NCBI RefSeq assembly: GCF_964204645.1
Contig: NC_134032.1
Span: 13,758,275-13,822,274, forward strand
Length of the DNA: 64,000 nt
Direction of reading: 5' to 3'
From: Tubulanus polymorphus
Taxonomy: Eukaryota; Nemertea; Palaeonemertea; Tubulaniformes; Tubulanidae
Part shown: positions 1 through 11,200 of the stretch, piece by piece
How the letters are laid out: each line of letters begins with the position of its first letter
Numbering within the stretch: position 1 is the first letter of the stretch
Position numbers and translations under genes: made by a program
The notes under the pieces: generated by a model
Database searches by the model: none
Told to the model about the DNA's origin: nothing
What the model saw: only the letters and a program-made list of their open reading frames with translations

Positions 1-92
1 CAGTCACCCCATCTGGTGTTACTGACACCAATTAAACCAATTAATTCTAGGTTGAAAGATAACTAGTTTGTAATTGATGTAATTGTTTGTAG

Positions 93-3000
93 TTGGATTT
101 ACCGATGAAACATATCCGCGAGAAATGCGATCTGATCGATGACAAAGGGAACGTGGTCGGCGATACGATCGATCGACGAGTTGATTTCCATTTCAACGCC
201 ATGTTAGACATCGTCGCCGATTGGAGGAGAGATAAACGTTTAAACGATGATTCAAATCTTTACGGTGATTATAACCTTTAATCATTACCTTCGTTAATCA
301 ATGACTATATATTTGATAAACCTTAATCCATTAATTGTTTGTTTCATCGATCAGATAAAATTGAAGAGATGCATAAAGATTTCCTATCAGAATCGCAGTT
401 GAGTTTCTCAGAGGTGAGTTTCTTCTTATTGGAGTCAGGGAAAGGTGTACATATTATTGGAGTACCTACTTGCCCTGATGAGAATATACTTGTCCCGGGC
501 AATAGGACACGTGCTTAGATCGGACCCTGTGTCATCTTTATTTTAACTCTTTGTAGGAAGAGCGTCAACTGTTTCAGTTTCACATCGGTAATTTAGAATA
601 CGCGTGCGGCACCGACTTGCACAACGTCTCCGCGATTCACTGGGATCAGAACGAAAGGTATCCGCAGTTCACCGGCGAACACGTTTTACTCGTTAACGGA
701 TACTCGCCGATACTCGATAAACTCGCCGCCGAGATCAACATCGAACGCGGGTGCCGAGTAACCGATATCGATTATACCGGCTCTGTTACCGTAGTAACGA
801 CAGCAGACGGCAAAGAATATAAAGCAGACAAGGTAAAAGATTCATCGGTATTCAGGTTCCCTACGACTCCTTGGTTCCTTTAAAACTCTGTCAGACAGAA
901 AATACTTTCAGCGGTCCTTTCAAGTACTTCTTTGTCCTTCTTATGGAAAAGGTTTGGGCAAACATCATCTTTGTCCTTCTTGGAGTAATTTGCAAAAGAA
1001 AATGGTCCGCGAAAAATACATAAAAATGAAATTTGGAAGAACTTTTTCATCTTAAGGAAGGACTTGCGATCATAAAGAAGGAATTTGTGAAGTACCGCTG
1101 GAAACCCTGAGGGTGCTTGAAACTCCTTTGAATTTAACAAAATGCTCGAGACTCCTTCAATTTTGAGAAATAGGCAGTTAGAAATGTTTGTCATTTTTGT
1201 AATTGTACAGTAGACTTCGCCAAAATCTGTTCAGTTGAGATCAGGATTATTTTCAATACCCAATTAGGCGGTTACCAAATTAGAAAACGAGTTAATTGTG
1301 TAAAGGATAAAAATTTGGTTATGAAAGCTCTGAATTCTGAAAATTACTGAGATAGAGTACTGATTTAGGAGGAGTGATGAAAGTGATGCAAACTCTTCTC
1401 TAAATTTCGAAATTTTCTCCTTGAAAACTCCTTATATCCAGGAATGACTGATCTGTATAGATACTAAACACTAGAAACTGTTTATCTATTGTTGTTGTAA
1501 TTATTAGGTGTTAGTGACGGTTCCCGTGACGATACTGAAACAACGAATGATTAAATTCAATCCCGAACTACCGAAACATAAACTGAAGGCTATTGATCAG
1601 ATTGGAGCTGGAATTATCGAGAAGGTAATAAGATAGCGTCAGCCCTGGAGAAATTTGGGGAGATTGGGTGTTGGACCCTAATACTCGGGAGAAGGGGTTA
1701 CCGTCCTTGAGGATCAAGGACAAATCTAGGAATTTGGGATTTAAAAAAAACTGGGAATTTTTTTTTTTGTTCGTCGGGGTTTTGTTTTTTTATAACATGG
1801 AAAAATCAGGGAAAGTTTTGAATTTTTGAATGGGAGGTAAAAGTGGCGCCGTCCTGTGATAGCTGTAGTTGTGTATGTATTATTTATTTCAGGTCGGGTT
1901 ACAGTTCAGTAAGAGATTCTGGACGGTGAAAGACGGCGATTTCTTCGGTTATTTACAATCGCAGCAGTCTCATCGCGGTCTGTTCAACGTGTTCTGGGAT
2001 TTAACTCCGAAGGTAACTGTCTAGAGAATATTCAAACACGGTCCCTACAACTCTTTGATCACTTTCAATTAAACTCCCTTCTTAACTGACAATGCTTTAT
2101 TAATTAAAATGTGCTTGAATCTCCTGTTGTTTGAGTAAAATGCCTGAAACTCCTTTGAAACTCGGTCAATTTTGAGAAATAGGCGAAATACGTAACTCAT
2201 TTTTTACTCGATGATTTTGTCTCTGAGAGTTTCTGAGATGTTGATTTGTTGTATTTTTAGGATTGTAAATCGTTTTTGTCTCTGAGAGTTTCTGAGATGT
2301 TGATTTGTTGTGTTTTTAGGATTGTAAATCGTTTTTGTCTCTGAAAGTTTCTGAGATGTTGATTTGTTGTATTTATAGGATTGTAAATCGTTTTTGTCTC
2401 TGAGGATTTCTGACATGTTGATGTATTGTATTTTTAGGATTGTAAATCGTTTTTGTCTCTGAGAGTTTCTGAGATGTTGATGTGTTGTATTTTTAGGATT
2501 GTAAATCGTTTGTATTGATGACGTACATCAGCGGTTCAGCGGTTCAGTTCATCAAAGATAAAACCGACGCGGAGGTCATCGAACTGTGTATGAAAACTTT
2601 ACAGTCGATGTTCCCAAAACAGGTCGGTGTATATTTTATTGAATGCAGATGATAACATGAAAATTGTCCACGTATTTTTGCAACTTTAGGGCAAAAGGGC
2701 ATTTTATGAATGTCCAAAAAGGCAATATTTAGAGTAATCCTGCACTGGAATGCACCAGTGTTATCTTCGTTGAAAAAGGGTACTAAAAATCGGATGCATG
2801 GTTCCCACAAACCTGTTCCCGAAACTGGTCGGTGTATTTTATTGGACGCAAATGATAACTTAAAAATGTCCACGTATTTTCGCAACTTGTTTTAAAGTCC
2901 CAAAAGGGCACTTTCTGTCAATGTCCAAAAAGGCAATATAATACTGAAATACACTGGTGTCATCTTCACTAAAAATCGGATGCATGGTTCCCACAGAACG

Positions 3001-4381
3001 GGGAAATTGGGAATTTTGAGATAATAATTCCCAGTTTGGAAATATTTGGGAATTTGAGAAATTTTCCTCAAAACAGGGAAACATTTAAGAAATTCATTTA
3101 CATTTCACATATTGCATTTGCCAAGTGCATCTTTCATCAGCGAATTCCCTTGAAAATCATCTTTATCGACCAGTCACCGCTAAAATGTTGACTGAAGCAT
3201 GAATGGTATCTGTTCATTTCCATTTGGGAAAATTGAAAAATTACCCAAGAAATACCTGGGAATTTTGGAACCTGGGAACCATGTGGATGACTTGTAGAAG
3301 TCACGTAAGTCCCCCTGGACCTGTTTCCACTGTTTCATCAGTTATTTCTGATTCACAGAAAGTTCCCGAACCGTCGCAGTATTTCGTAACTCATTGGAGA
3401 TCCGATTCCGACAGCCAGATGGCGTACAGCTACATTCCCGTCGGGCAGACGGGTGAAATTTATGACGATATCGGCGAGCAGATCGAGGATAAGATTTACT
3501 TCGCTGGAGAGGTTAGTGTTTCTTGAGGGTGCCAGGCTAGAAGTCTCTACAGTACGAAGGGGTGTTGCAGAAGAACAATGGGTCAACAGGCAACTCCAGG
3601 ATTCCACTTATGGCAAGCGAGTTACTCTGGCTTTCACGTTCAATTTTTTTTCTAGCTTTCTTTAAATGAATTAAGGATGAAACGATACCAATCAATGAGT
3701 GGAATAATGAATTCAATGTAAATTCAAGGGAATATATATTTGACGGGTCCAGTGATAATATATGGATTCGAGAGCCTGAAAATTCTGTTCAAAATTGATT
3801 GATAAAGCTAAACAAAAATGAAACCTTGTTTCTCCGAAGCGGTCTTGTAATTTTTGTAGATATGATAGAATTTGTAATCAGTTCATTTCTATGGCGGCCG
3901 GGTCTGTTATTCTAAAATAAATCATGATTTGCAAAAATTAATGTACAGGGCAAATAGGCAACCGGCCGGGTCAACTTTAAAAGTGGACAGAGCGGAGAAA
4001 CAAGATATCAAATTTGTTTAGCCTTATGAACCAATTGCTCATCACGCTGGGCGAAATTCGGTTTTCGTATCTAGTCGACTAATGGCCGGAACTAATAACC
4101 AAATGCGCTTGATTTTCGAACTATTTCCGGAATATGGTTCCGACTATCGGACATTCGGTTTCCTTTAGTTCGACTATAGTCGACTAACTCGGATAACCGA
4201 AGGTGGCCCTATCTGGCGGTGCTTAGTTAATTGTGATTTTCTTGATTTTATCTTCAAGGCTACAAATCGTCAGTTCCCGCAGACAGTCACTGGAGCGTAC
4301 CTAAGCGGAATCAGAGAGGCCATCAAAATCACCGAGACGTTACAACGACTCCAAGAACAACCCACCAAACCTACCGGATAG
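93..4381 (+). CDS. KDM1B: Lysine-specific histone demethylase 1B (LSD2), 3' part
   Basis: Eight coding exons: 93-264, 355-413, 557-832, 1508-1624, 1893-2012, 2497-2622, 3359-3511 and 4259-4381 (stop TAG 4379-4381). All junctions are GT-AG, phases join without a break, and they give 381 residues. The first exon follows an acceptor AG at 91-92, so the gene is 5'-truncated by the window. The product is the C-terminal part of a flavin amine oxidase. EYACGTDLHNVSA and the GEATNRQFPQTVTGAYLSG FAD-binding signature match KDM1B much better than KDM1A or polyamine oxidases. The conserved lysine near the flavin N5 is the last codon of exon 4 (IIEK, 1622-1624). The family removes mono- and dimethyl groups from H3K4 in the nucleus using FAD. 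The zinc finger and SWIRM domains would lie upstream, outside the window. Family assignment is from remembered similarity. Confidence 0.93.
902..1110. repeat. Dispersed foldback repeat F1, copy 1
   Basis: In the KDM1B intron after exon 3. It begins with a TTCAGCGGTCC-like arm and ends with the inverse (ACCGCTGGAAACCCTGA). Between are AAGTCCTTCTTTGTCC-like motifs in both orientations. Related copies are at about 5132-5262 and 12852-12970, so it is a short interspersed foldback or MITE-like family. No terminal duplication could be defined. Confidence 0.6.
1278..1462. repeat. Dispersed repeat F2, copy 1
   Basis: About 185 bp in the KDM1B intron before exon 4. It shares TGTAAAGGATAAAAA, ACTGATTTAGGAGGAGT and the order of all segments with SCRIB intron 14 sequence at 32948-33160. 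It has no coding potential. Confidence 0.6.
2212..2496 (+). repeat. 59-bp tandem repeat carrying 3' splice sites
   Basis: Almost five copies of a 59-bp unit. Each unit ends in a T-rich tract plus TAG, followed by GATTGTAAATCGTTT, the opening sequence of KDM1B exon 6. AG dinucleotides fall at 2259-2260, 2318-2319, 2377-2378 and 2436-2437, and at the real acceptor 2495-2496. Spacing is exactly 59 bp throughout. The array therefore consists of copies of the exon 6 acceptor and exon start. Confidence 0.95.
2611..3000 (+). repeat. Duplicated exon 6 donor region in KDM1B intron
   Basis: The exon 6 end and donor with its intron flank (from 2611) recur from 2816, about 205 bp downstream. The second copy keeps a GT at 2828-2829 in the same GTCGGTGTAT context. 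A third partial copy follows near 2977. The duplicate donor is intronic in the model given here. Confidence 0.8.
3000..3290. repeat. Dispersed repeat F3, copy 1
   Basis: In the KDM1B intron before exon 7. It shares GGTATCTGTTCATTTCC and the CACCGCTAAAATGTTGA-type segment with 27780-28045 and 46640-46930, both in SCRIB introns. Unclassified interspersed repeat. Confidence 0.5.
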
Positions 4382-4935
4382 GGAAAAACCTACAGCCTTA
4401 ACAGCAGAAAGAAACAGAGCCTGATTGAATCGTAGGGCGACCTACTGGATACCTAGACGATAGGGCTGAGCAGACTAAGGGATACACCTACTCACTGGAT
4501 GGGAAGAGGACCAGATCGGCAGAATTCGACAACCTGGCTAGCAGCCTAAATTTTTTTCGTTTATTCTCGTGAGTCTTTAAGCCTCAGGGGCCAGGTCGCG
4601 CAGTCATGACATTAGTCAACTATTCTCTTAAATCCTGTTTTTGAGTTGTTTAATTGCCGCCTGGTTCCAGATCTGTTAAACATTATATTTCTTTTATTTG
4701 TTGGTTTACAACATGTGAATATTCATGGAATATTCATGGAGATATATATTTCATTTACAATTCACATTATTAACATTGTATTCATTTGATTCAATGCAAA
4801 AATGATGTCGTCGCGCGTCGTGTGTTTTATTGCTATTATTCAGGAGAATTTGCTCACATTATTTTTATCAATATTTTCTGTATCATTTATATCAGTTTAT
4901 ATACAAAACACTAATTGTAAATAAATAAATTTATG
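4382..4935 (+). other. KDM1B: KDM1B 3' UTR and polyadenylation signal
   Basis: Non-coding sequence after the KDM1B stop. Two overlapping AATAAA hexamers lie at 4920-4929, about 540 bp past the stop, in AT-rich sequence. They are the first clear signal downstream, so the transcript probably ends near 4950. No other gene is seen here. Confidence 0.6.
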
Positions 4936-5131
4936 ATCAACTGCATATGATAACGTATTTGTGATTTTTATTTAGGAAGTTTCCAGGAATCGGTTGCAGC
5001 CCTCAAGGCTGGACTCATATAATACTAGAAAGTAACTAGTTTGGGGTTATGAGGCACTCCACTGTCTTAAAGTTTGGTATCAGTGGTTTGTAGCAACTCG
5101 GCTAAATGCTAATTTTGGAGGAAGGCCCTGG

Positions 5132-5262
5132 GTTTCCAGCGGTCCTTCCAAGTCCTTTTGGAAAAACTTTACACAAACATCACCTTTGTCCTTTTTTACT
5201 CTTAAGTCCTTCCTTTTGATAAAAACGTCTTCCAAATTTGATTTTTATGTATTTTTCGCACG
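5132..5262. repeat. Dispersed foldback repeat F1, copy 2
   Basis: Intergenic copy of the element described at 902-1110. It starts TTTCCAGCGGTCCTTCC and contains the AAATTTGATTTTTATGTATT segment, in the opposite orientation to copy 3. Confidence 0.55.
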
Positions 5263-5657
5263 AAATTTTGTCACAAATTCAACTGTTGAAGTAATACTAC
5301 TAAAAGGGCTCTTTAAGTCAGGCCTGTTAATTCAATTGTCAGTAAGATTGAATTAGCGTAAAAATAATTTTTTTAAATAATCTTTGGAGAGGATTTTCAC
5401 TGTTTTTCAATGGCTTTGTTTCTTTGCAAAGACCTGAGGGTAAAGCGTTACTTCATCCAAGTTTGTCAAATTTGTAGTAAAAAATTGCCAGCAATATTTT
5501 GATCGTCACGTGCTGCCCCTATGTATGGCGATAGCGGTGAACGTGCGAACTAACTTGATAGAGCACAATTCCTACTGCGGCATGTGAGTAATAAATTAGT
5601 TCACAAATTCACCAACAACGATCTGTATAGAGGCAGCACTTGACGGTTATGATTCAT

Positions 5658-5775
5658 CCCTCGATAGCTCAGTTGGTAGAGCGGAGGACTGTAGATTCAG
5701 ACTAAAGTTTGCGATTAGTTCTTTTCCTAGGATATAAAGAGCCACGATGGTTCGAGCCCGGGACACCCCAGTACA
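5658..5775 (+). tRNA. tRNA-Tyr-like pseudogene with intron-like insert
   Basis: The 5' half reads as a tyrosine tRNA: a CCCTCGA acceptor strand, an intact A box (TAGCTCAGTTGGTAGAGC), then GGAGGACTGTAGA with anticodon GTA. An intron-like stretch follows the anticodon, then TTCCTAGG from the 3' anticodon stem. The 3' half is abnormal. Extra bases precede the T arm, the T stem pairs poorly, and no TCGAGGG strand closes the acceptor stem. The B box GGTTCGAGCCC merges into the tandem array that follows. It is best read as a pseudogene or tRNA-derived repeat head. Confidence 0.6.
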
Positions 5776-6215
5776 TCCTCTATTCAGCATCAGGAGCACT
5801 CTGAACCAGGAATAGGATCATTAATCACTGGGTTCGAACCCGGGACCCCCCTGTACATCCTCTTCAGCATCAGGATCATTCTGAATCAGTGTCAGTAATA
5901 ACTGGGTTCGAACCTGGGACACCCCATGTACAGTATTCAGCATCAGGACTGACTCTGAATCACTGTCAGTAATTACTGGGTTTGAACCCGGGACACCCCT
6001 GAACATCCTCTATTTACCATCAGGACCACTTTGAATCACTATCAGTAATCACTTGGTTCAAACCCAGGACACCCCTGTACAGTATTCAGCATCAGGACTG
6101 ACTCTGAATCACTATCAGTAATTACTGGGTTTGAACCCGGGACACGCCTGTACAGTATTCAGCATCAGGACTGACTCTGAATCACTGTCAGTAATTACTG
6201 GGTTTTCGACATTGT
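5748..6215 (+). repeat. 74-bp tandem array of B-box-like units
   Basis: About six units of 73-76 bp follow the tRNA-Tyr-like head. Each contains a GGGTTCGAACCCGGGACACC-type block, starting at 5830, 5904, 5978, 6054, 6127 and, degenerate, 6200. Each also carries a TATTCAGCATCAGGA / CTGAATCACTGTCAGTAATT segment. The block fits the Pol III B-box consensus (GGTTCGANNCC). The short reverse-strand open frame here reflects the repeat and is not a gene. Confidence 0.9.
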
Positions 6216-8259
6216 CACAACTGTGCAACTGGGACCAGTATCATTCCTTATACTGAGATTTTAAGACAATGCAGAGTGGGCTATCCTTGCTTGCCAGAGC
6301 TTGACTGCCTCCAACCAACGGAGTCGCACGAGGCTATACTGACAACAAACTTCAGGAGAACTGGAAAAAACCTCTGCAAGTGATAAGAAAAACCATTTAA
6401 TTCATTGTATGCATGAATAAGTAATTTATTAGAAACGATTTAAACAATAGTGACAGGTGACAACTGACCCCGCCCTGATCCCTTAATGACAGAGACAGCC
6501 CCACCCTTATCCCTTGATGACAGTTATAACCCCACCCACTTATAACATCTCGCGCCTACGCATACGACACATTGTATCCCACCACCTTTCGTGACAATGA
6601 ATCCCGCCCATTTATGACGACACAGAATCGCTGTACCGCTTAATTGAAATCTCATGTTTCCAAGGCGACAATGATCTCGATTACAACAATGAGTATTACA
6701 ACAATGGCTTCGGTTCATTTAAAAACTGCGTTTATAATTCTACCAAAGCGTAGAGAAAATTTTGCGACATGATTCAACGACGTGGGAGAAATATAGTTAA
6801 TTAAAAACATTCAATTCGAGTATCGTCTAAAAAATAACTAACAGAAATCAATAATAAAATATTAATCATAATCATTAATATAAATGCAGAATCGATCTGT
6901 ATAATATGAATAATATTCATAAACACCAGATCGAGAGGAATGTGACCTTTATTATCAATCAACGATGGATATTACAATTAAAACATAATCTGGTTGATTG
7001 TCGGGAATGTTGTAACCTTAAGTCGGGCGTAGGTCGAATCGTGACTGGTCACAATATCAAATGCGATTATCAGCGCGAGTAGTCTCCATTGGTGGCAAGA
7101 GTTGGTCAGTTGCGGCTAGCAGAGACAAGGCACATCGTGTCACTAGTGGTACGTGTAGAAATTACACGACTGGCATTGCTAGTAGTCGCAAGGACGCATA
7201 GGTCGATGGTTCTTTGGGACGGGATTGCCACTGCCAGCGATCCAATATTCTATGCTACCGAGTTGCAAGATCGACCTACACCCATCTTTACACGCGGGAA
7301 CAGTTTTTAAGAAATAGACTTTTCGAGATATTTATAACAACTTTTTAAATTTTATGAATAAATTAATAGATATTTGAATAATAACGATAACTGACCGTCG
7401 TTCAGTGATCAACACTTTGACAATTAATAAAACAATAATTAAATCCATAAACAGTGATTAATTAATCTCATAGTGCGTTAAGTATTTAATCTAATCAATA
7501 ATAGTGTAATAACATAGAGAACCAGTTCACAGCCCTGCTTAACGCCCCTCATATACTAATACTGAACTCCCCTCTTAACCCTGTACTCAAAATTCTACGC
7601 ATTTGTTGATTAAACACATCATTTAATTCAAATATTATGTCGATAATAAGTTTTCTCCGTGGCAAGCAAATTCTGGGGCAGTCGGATAATGATGATAGGT
7701 CATTATCGCATGAAATTATGAGTTGAAAAGTTGAAAAATTTCAACTTTACTTCTACCCAAGACGAGCAAAATTCCAAGGCAAATGTTTTTGCTCTCATCG
7801 TAGCAAACTATTGAAATGATTTCATCTATCCTATGGTGGAACTTTCCTTTGGGGATCTATGATAACTCACTTCTTTGCCACTTTAACCAACGCGATCTAC
7901 TTGATTGCTACACTTTTTCCACTGGTTCGATAAATAAACATCAATAACAACTACCGAGTAATTTGAAAAACAAGTCGTTTCTATGCGGCTCAACAAAATT
8001 GTGCGATTTCGTTTTCAGCAAATGAAAAGTCTCGTGAGAAATCACACTTAAAATGCCCTCTGTTGGCAATAGGTGGAACTTAAGTTTACCGGGAACCCAC
8101 GGAGGGTTAAAACATATATAGGTGATGAGATATTCATTGGTTCATTGTGGATCTGTGATAGGTCGATAAAGCTAACTTAATGCATCGATTGGTCAATTGC
8201 AGGTTTCCTAGTCCATGATTGGTCGATTTGTGGGATCCTGCTCTGTGATTGGTTGATGA
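6216..8259. other. Intergenic region between convergent genes
   Basis: No gene is supported. 6470-6730 holds degenerate CCCCACCC / TGACAG repeats. 7024-7285 has weak terminal inversions (GGGCGTAGGTCGA and TCGACCTACACCC) that may mark a foldback element. The rest is AT-rich. The RhoGAP 3' UTR must lie in this interval: a minus-strand AATAAA is at 6948-6953 and another near 6425, but neither is certain. 8140-8260 has repeated GTGATTGGTCGAT motifs running into the RhoGAP stop codon. Confidence 0.5.
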
Positions 8260-11200
8260 TTATGATATCACATCTTTAATCACCCACTCAGCGTTAGGAT
8301 TCACATGGTACAGAGCTAACATTCGTGTTTTATGATGTAAACACCTTTCCCCTAAAAATCATCAATCAAAACAAATAATATGATAAATCGTAGAAATTTC
8401 CCAACGATTTCGATGTTTTTAATTCTCTCAGTGCTGAATAATTAATTCCTGAAAGTCCTGGTGATAATTTGAACATTTAAAAAAATCCCCACCCAAGTGT
8501 GTTGAAAAACGGGAATACTGCTATAGCGCGTCTACACCAAAGCTCGGTGTATCATAAGTTACTAATATTTCACCATTTGATACACCTGCTGCCATCTTTC
8601 AATAGAGACCAAATAAAGATGAAAACTAATTACGAATAACATAAATACACTGCGGTGCAGCGTACTAGCACTATCAAAATCCATCACCAATTTATACACT
8701 GCACTGCAGTGTAGACGCACTGAAAGGGCTATGGTATAAACGATAAAGCGATTGTTACCTATATTTCCACCAATTTCGTATAAATGCGTTAAGTCTTTAG
8801 CGAAACTCGGTCGTCGCGGTCTGACGTTTATTGAGCTGTCAGAATTTGACCGGCTGAAAAATAAAACAATTCATGGACTGTATTTGAGCTGTAAAGTGAA
8901 AGGAAGACTGGGAAGAGGGAGTGAGAGAGAGGCATAGATTGCGTTAGAGATGAACATTGAAAGTAAAGAGAGAGAAAGTGAGGACATAGACTGGGTTAGA
9001 GCTTAAGAGAAAGAGGAAGATAGTGAGAAGAGATGGGAGAATGAGAGGAATAGGAAAGAGGGGTGAGGAGTGAAAGGGGAAGAGAGATTGGAGATAATAG
9101 AGTGTCGAGAAGGAAAGGAGACAGAGAGCAGAAAAAGAGCAGTTGGAAGGGGTTAAGGGCTGGGAAGGGGAGACCAGGTTCAGAGGGGGAGACCAGGAGA
9201 AGTTAAGGGCTGAGAAGGGGAGACCAGGTTCAGAGGGGAGACCAGGAGAGGGTTAAGGGCTGAGAAGGGGGGACCAGATCTAATTCAATAAACTTACGTT
9301 CCAGCACCATTTTGAACTTTCATGAACTGACGGAATTTCACGATGACATCGAAAGCTGTAGTTTTATCATCGATTTGAATCGGTTTGGCAGTTTTACCCG
9401 TCGTCGAGCCGGCATGAGTCGTTACTCGGATTATATTCTTCTGATAATCTTCCTGAAATACACGAACAAACATCAAAAACAAATCAGTAGTATCTGTTTT
9501 ACAGCTATCAATCCGCAGTTCGTATGAACCCCTTCAGTCAAGATCACAATCTTTAAATGAACTGATTGTCTTACTATATTATTAGTCTTCTGTTTTTAAG
9601 CATTTCTATTTAAAAATTACTGTAGATGACTGTATCAGAGTGGCTACTTTTATTTGACTTGCTTTTACCAAATACCAAACCATCACTATTCCCTGACATG
9701 CACATTATTTTCCCAGACATCTGCTTAGAATCCAATCAATTAACACAGTCAAATAAGTAAGACATAGGCGGAAACAGTTTGATTTTAGGCATAAAATTTC
9801 CCTGACTTTTCCCTGATCTTTAACTTTTTAACAAGTTTCCCTGACTTTTCTAAAGAAAAGAAAATTCCTTGACAATTCCCCGACTTTTTGACGAGAAGTA
9901 ATTTCCCTAACTTCTTCTCTGATTTCCAGGAAAGTGGCCATCATGCATCAGACAGAAGATTCATTTTGCGCATAAATCATGATAGACTGAATTTATTTCA
10001 GAAATCATTACCTCATTTAAAATGGCAGTTTTTTTGTAAGCTTCTGATTTGTCTTTTTTCGTCAATAATTTCATAATCTACGAAAAAACAACAATGAAAA
10101 AGTTTCAATTAGAATCATCGCGGGACCGGTTACAGTTAAAGATATATCCCGTAGCGCCGGATTCCCGACCGGAATCTTACCGAACGTGACTTTTTAATTT
10201 GTTCGCTTTCGTACTGATGTCTGATTTGAGTAATCATAAAATATGGAACCTACAACGAAACAAATTCCATCTATCAGTCAAAAGGAAAGAAAAGGCATAA
10301 AGCAGCCATGTCAAAGGCCATAAGCGAGATCCCACTCTCGCTGTTTAGATATATTTGATGAAATATTCCCTTAAAGATGCAAATTCACAGTATGTGTCAA
10401 ATTTGTAGGTTTTCTGTCTTCTGAAGAAAAGAGTAGCCTGAATGGGAATGGGAAGGTAGAGGTTAGGAGCCCTGAGACCACCCCCGAAATCCGCCCCTGG
10501 TATGCTACTTACGGTCCACAGTATATCCTGATATTTAATCAACATCCGGACGATGTTAGCGGTACCGGCGGCCATATTGATTTCGAAATCTTTAATGACG
10601 CTTTTACGATTGCCCTGCGATTGGCTGAGGAATAAGTTCGGAGCGATGATCATCGATACGTTGTTTATGTTCATTTTATTGTTGTCCTCGCAGGCGATCA
10701 CCTCTGCCAGAAACCGTAGCAACAACTGACAACAAATTCAAAAGCATTTCATTAAATTTCGATTCTAAATAAATAGATATTTCAAATACTCAAGATTTTT
10801 CGCGTCAAATCTAGATTAATTCAAAAATCAAGATCCATCAGGTCATTTTCAACGTTCTAACTTTTCAGTCAAATTAATAACCCATCACAAAACATTCAGA
10901 AGTTTAGACTTACTTTAAGCATCTCTTGTTCTGTATTTGGCAGAAGGATTATGAGTAAATTTAGGGCTTTAACTTGTTGTTTCCGGTCTGCTATATCTAC
11001 AAATATAATGAATGCCGTCTTTTAATGTTTCCTGGCACTGAGTATAAGCGAATGCGGTGAGGTACTCCGAGTACTTACTTTCTATCAACGCGAAGGCCTC
11101 GAGGTACTCGTGAGTGAGTAAAGGACTGGGTAATTCTCGTAAGTACTGTTTAAGTATAGCTGCCATGTCGTTAGGATGTACGTTCTCCCAGCTGAATGAA

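Noticed and set aside
2204-2416. Minus-strand frame with repeated SETLRDK-like peptide
   Set aside because: Antisense of the 59-bp acceptor repeat.
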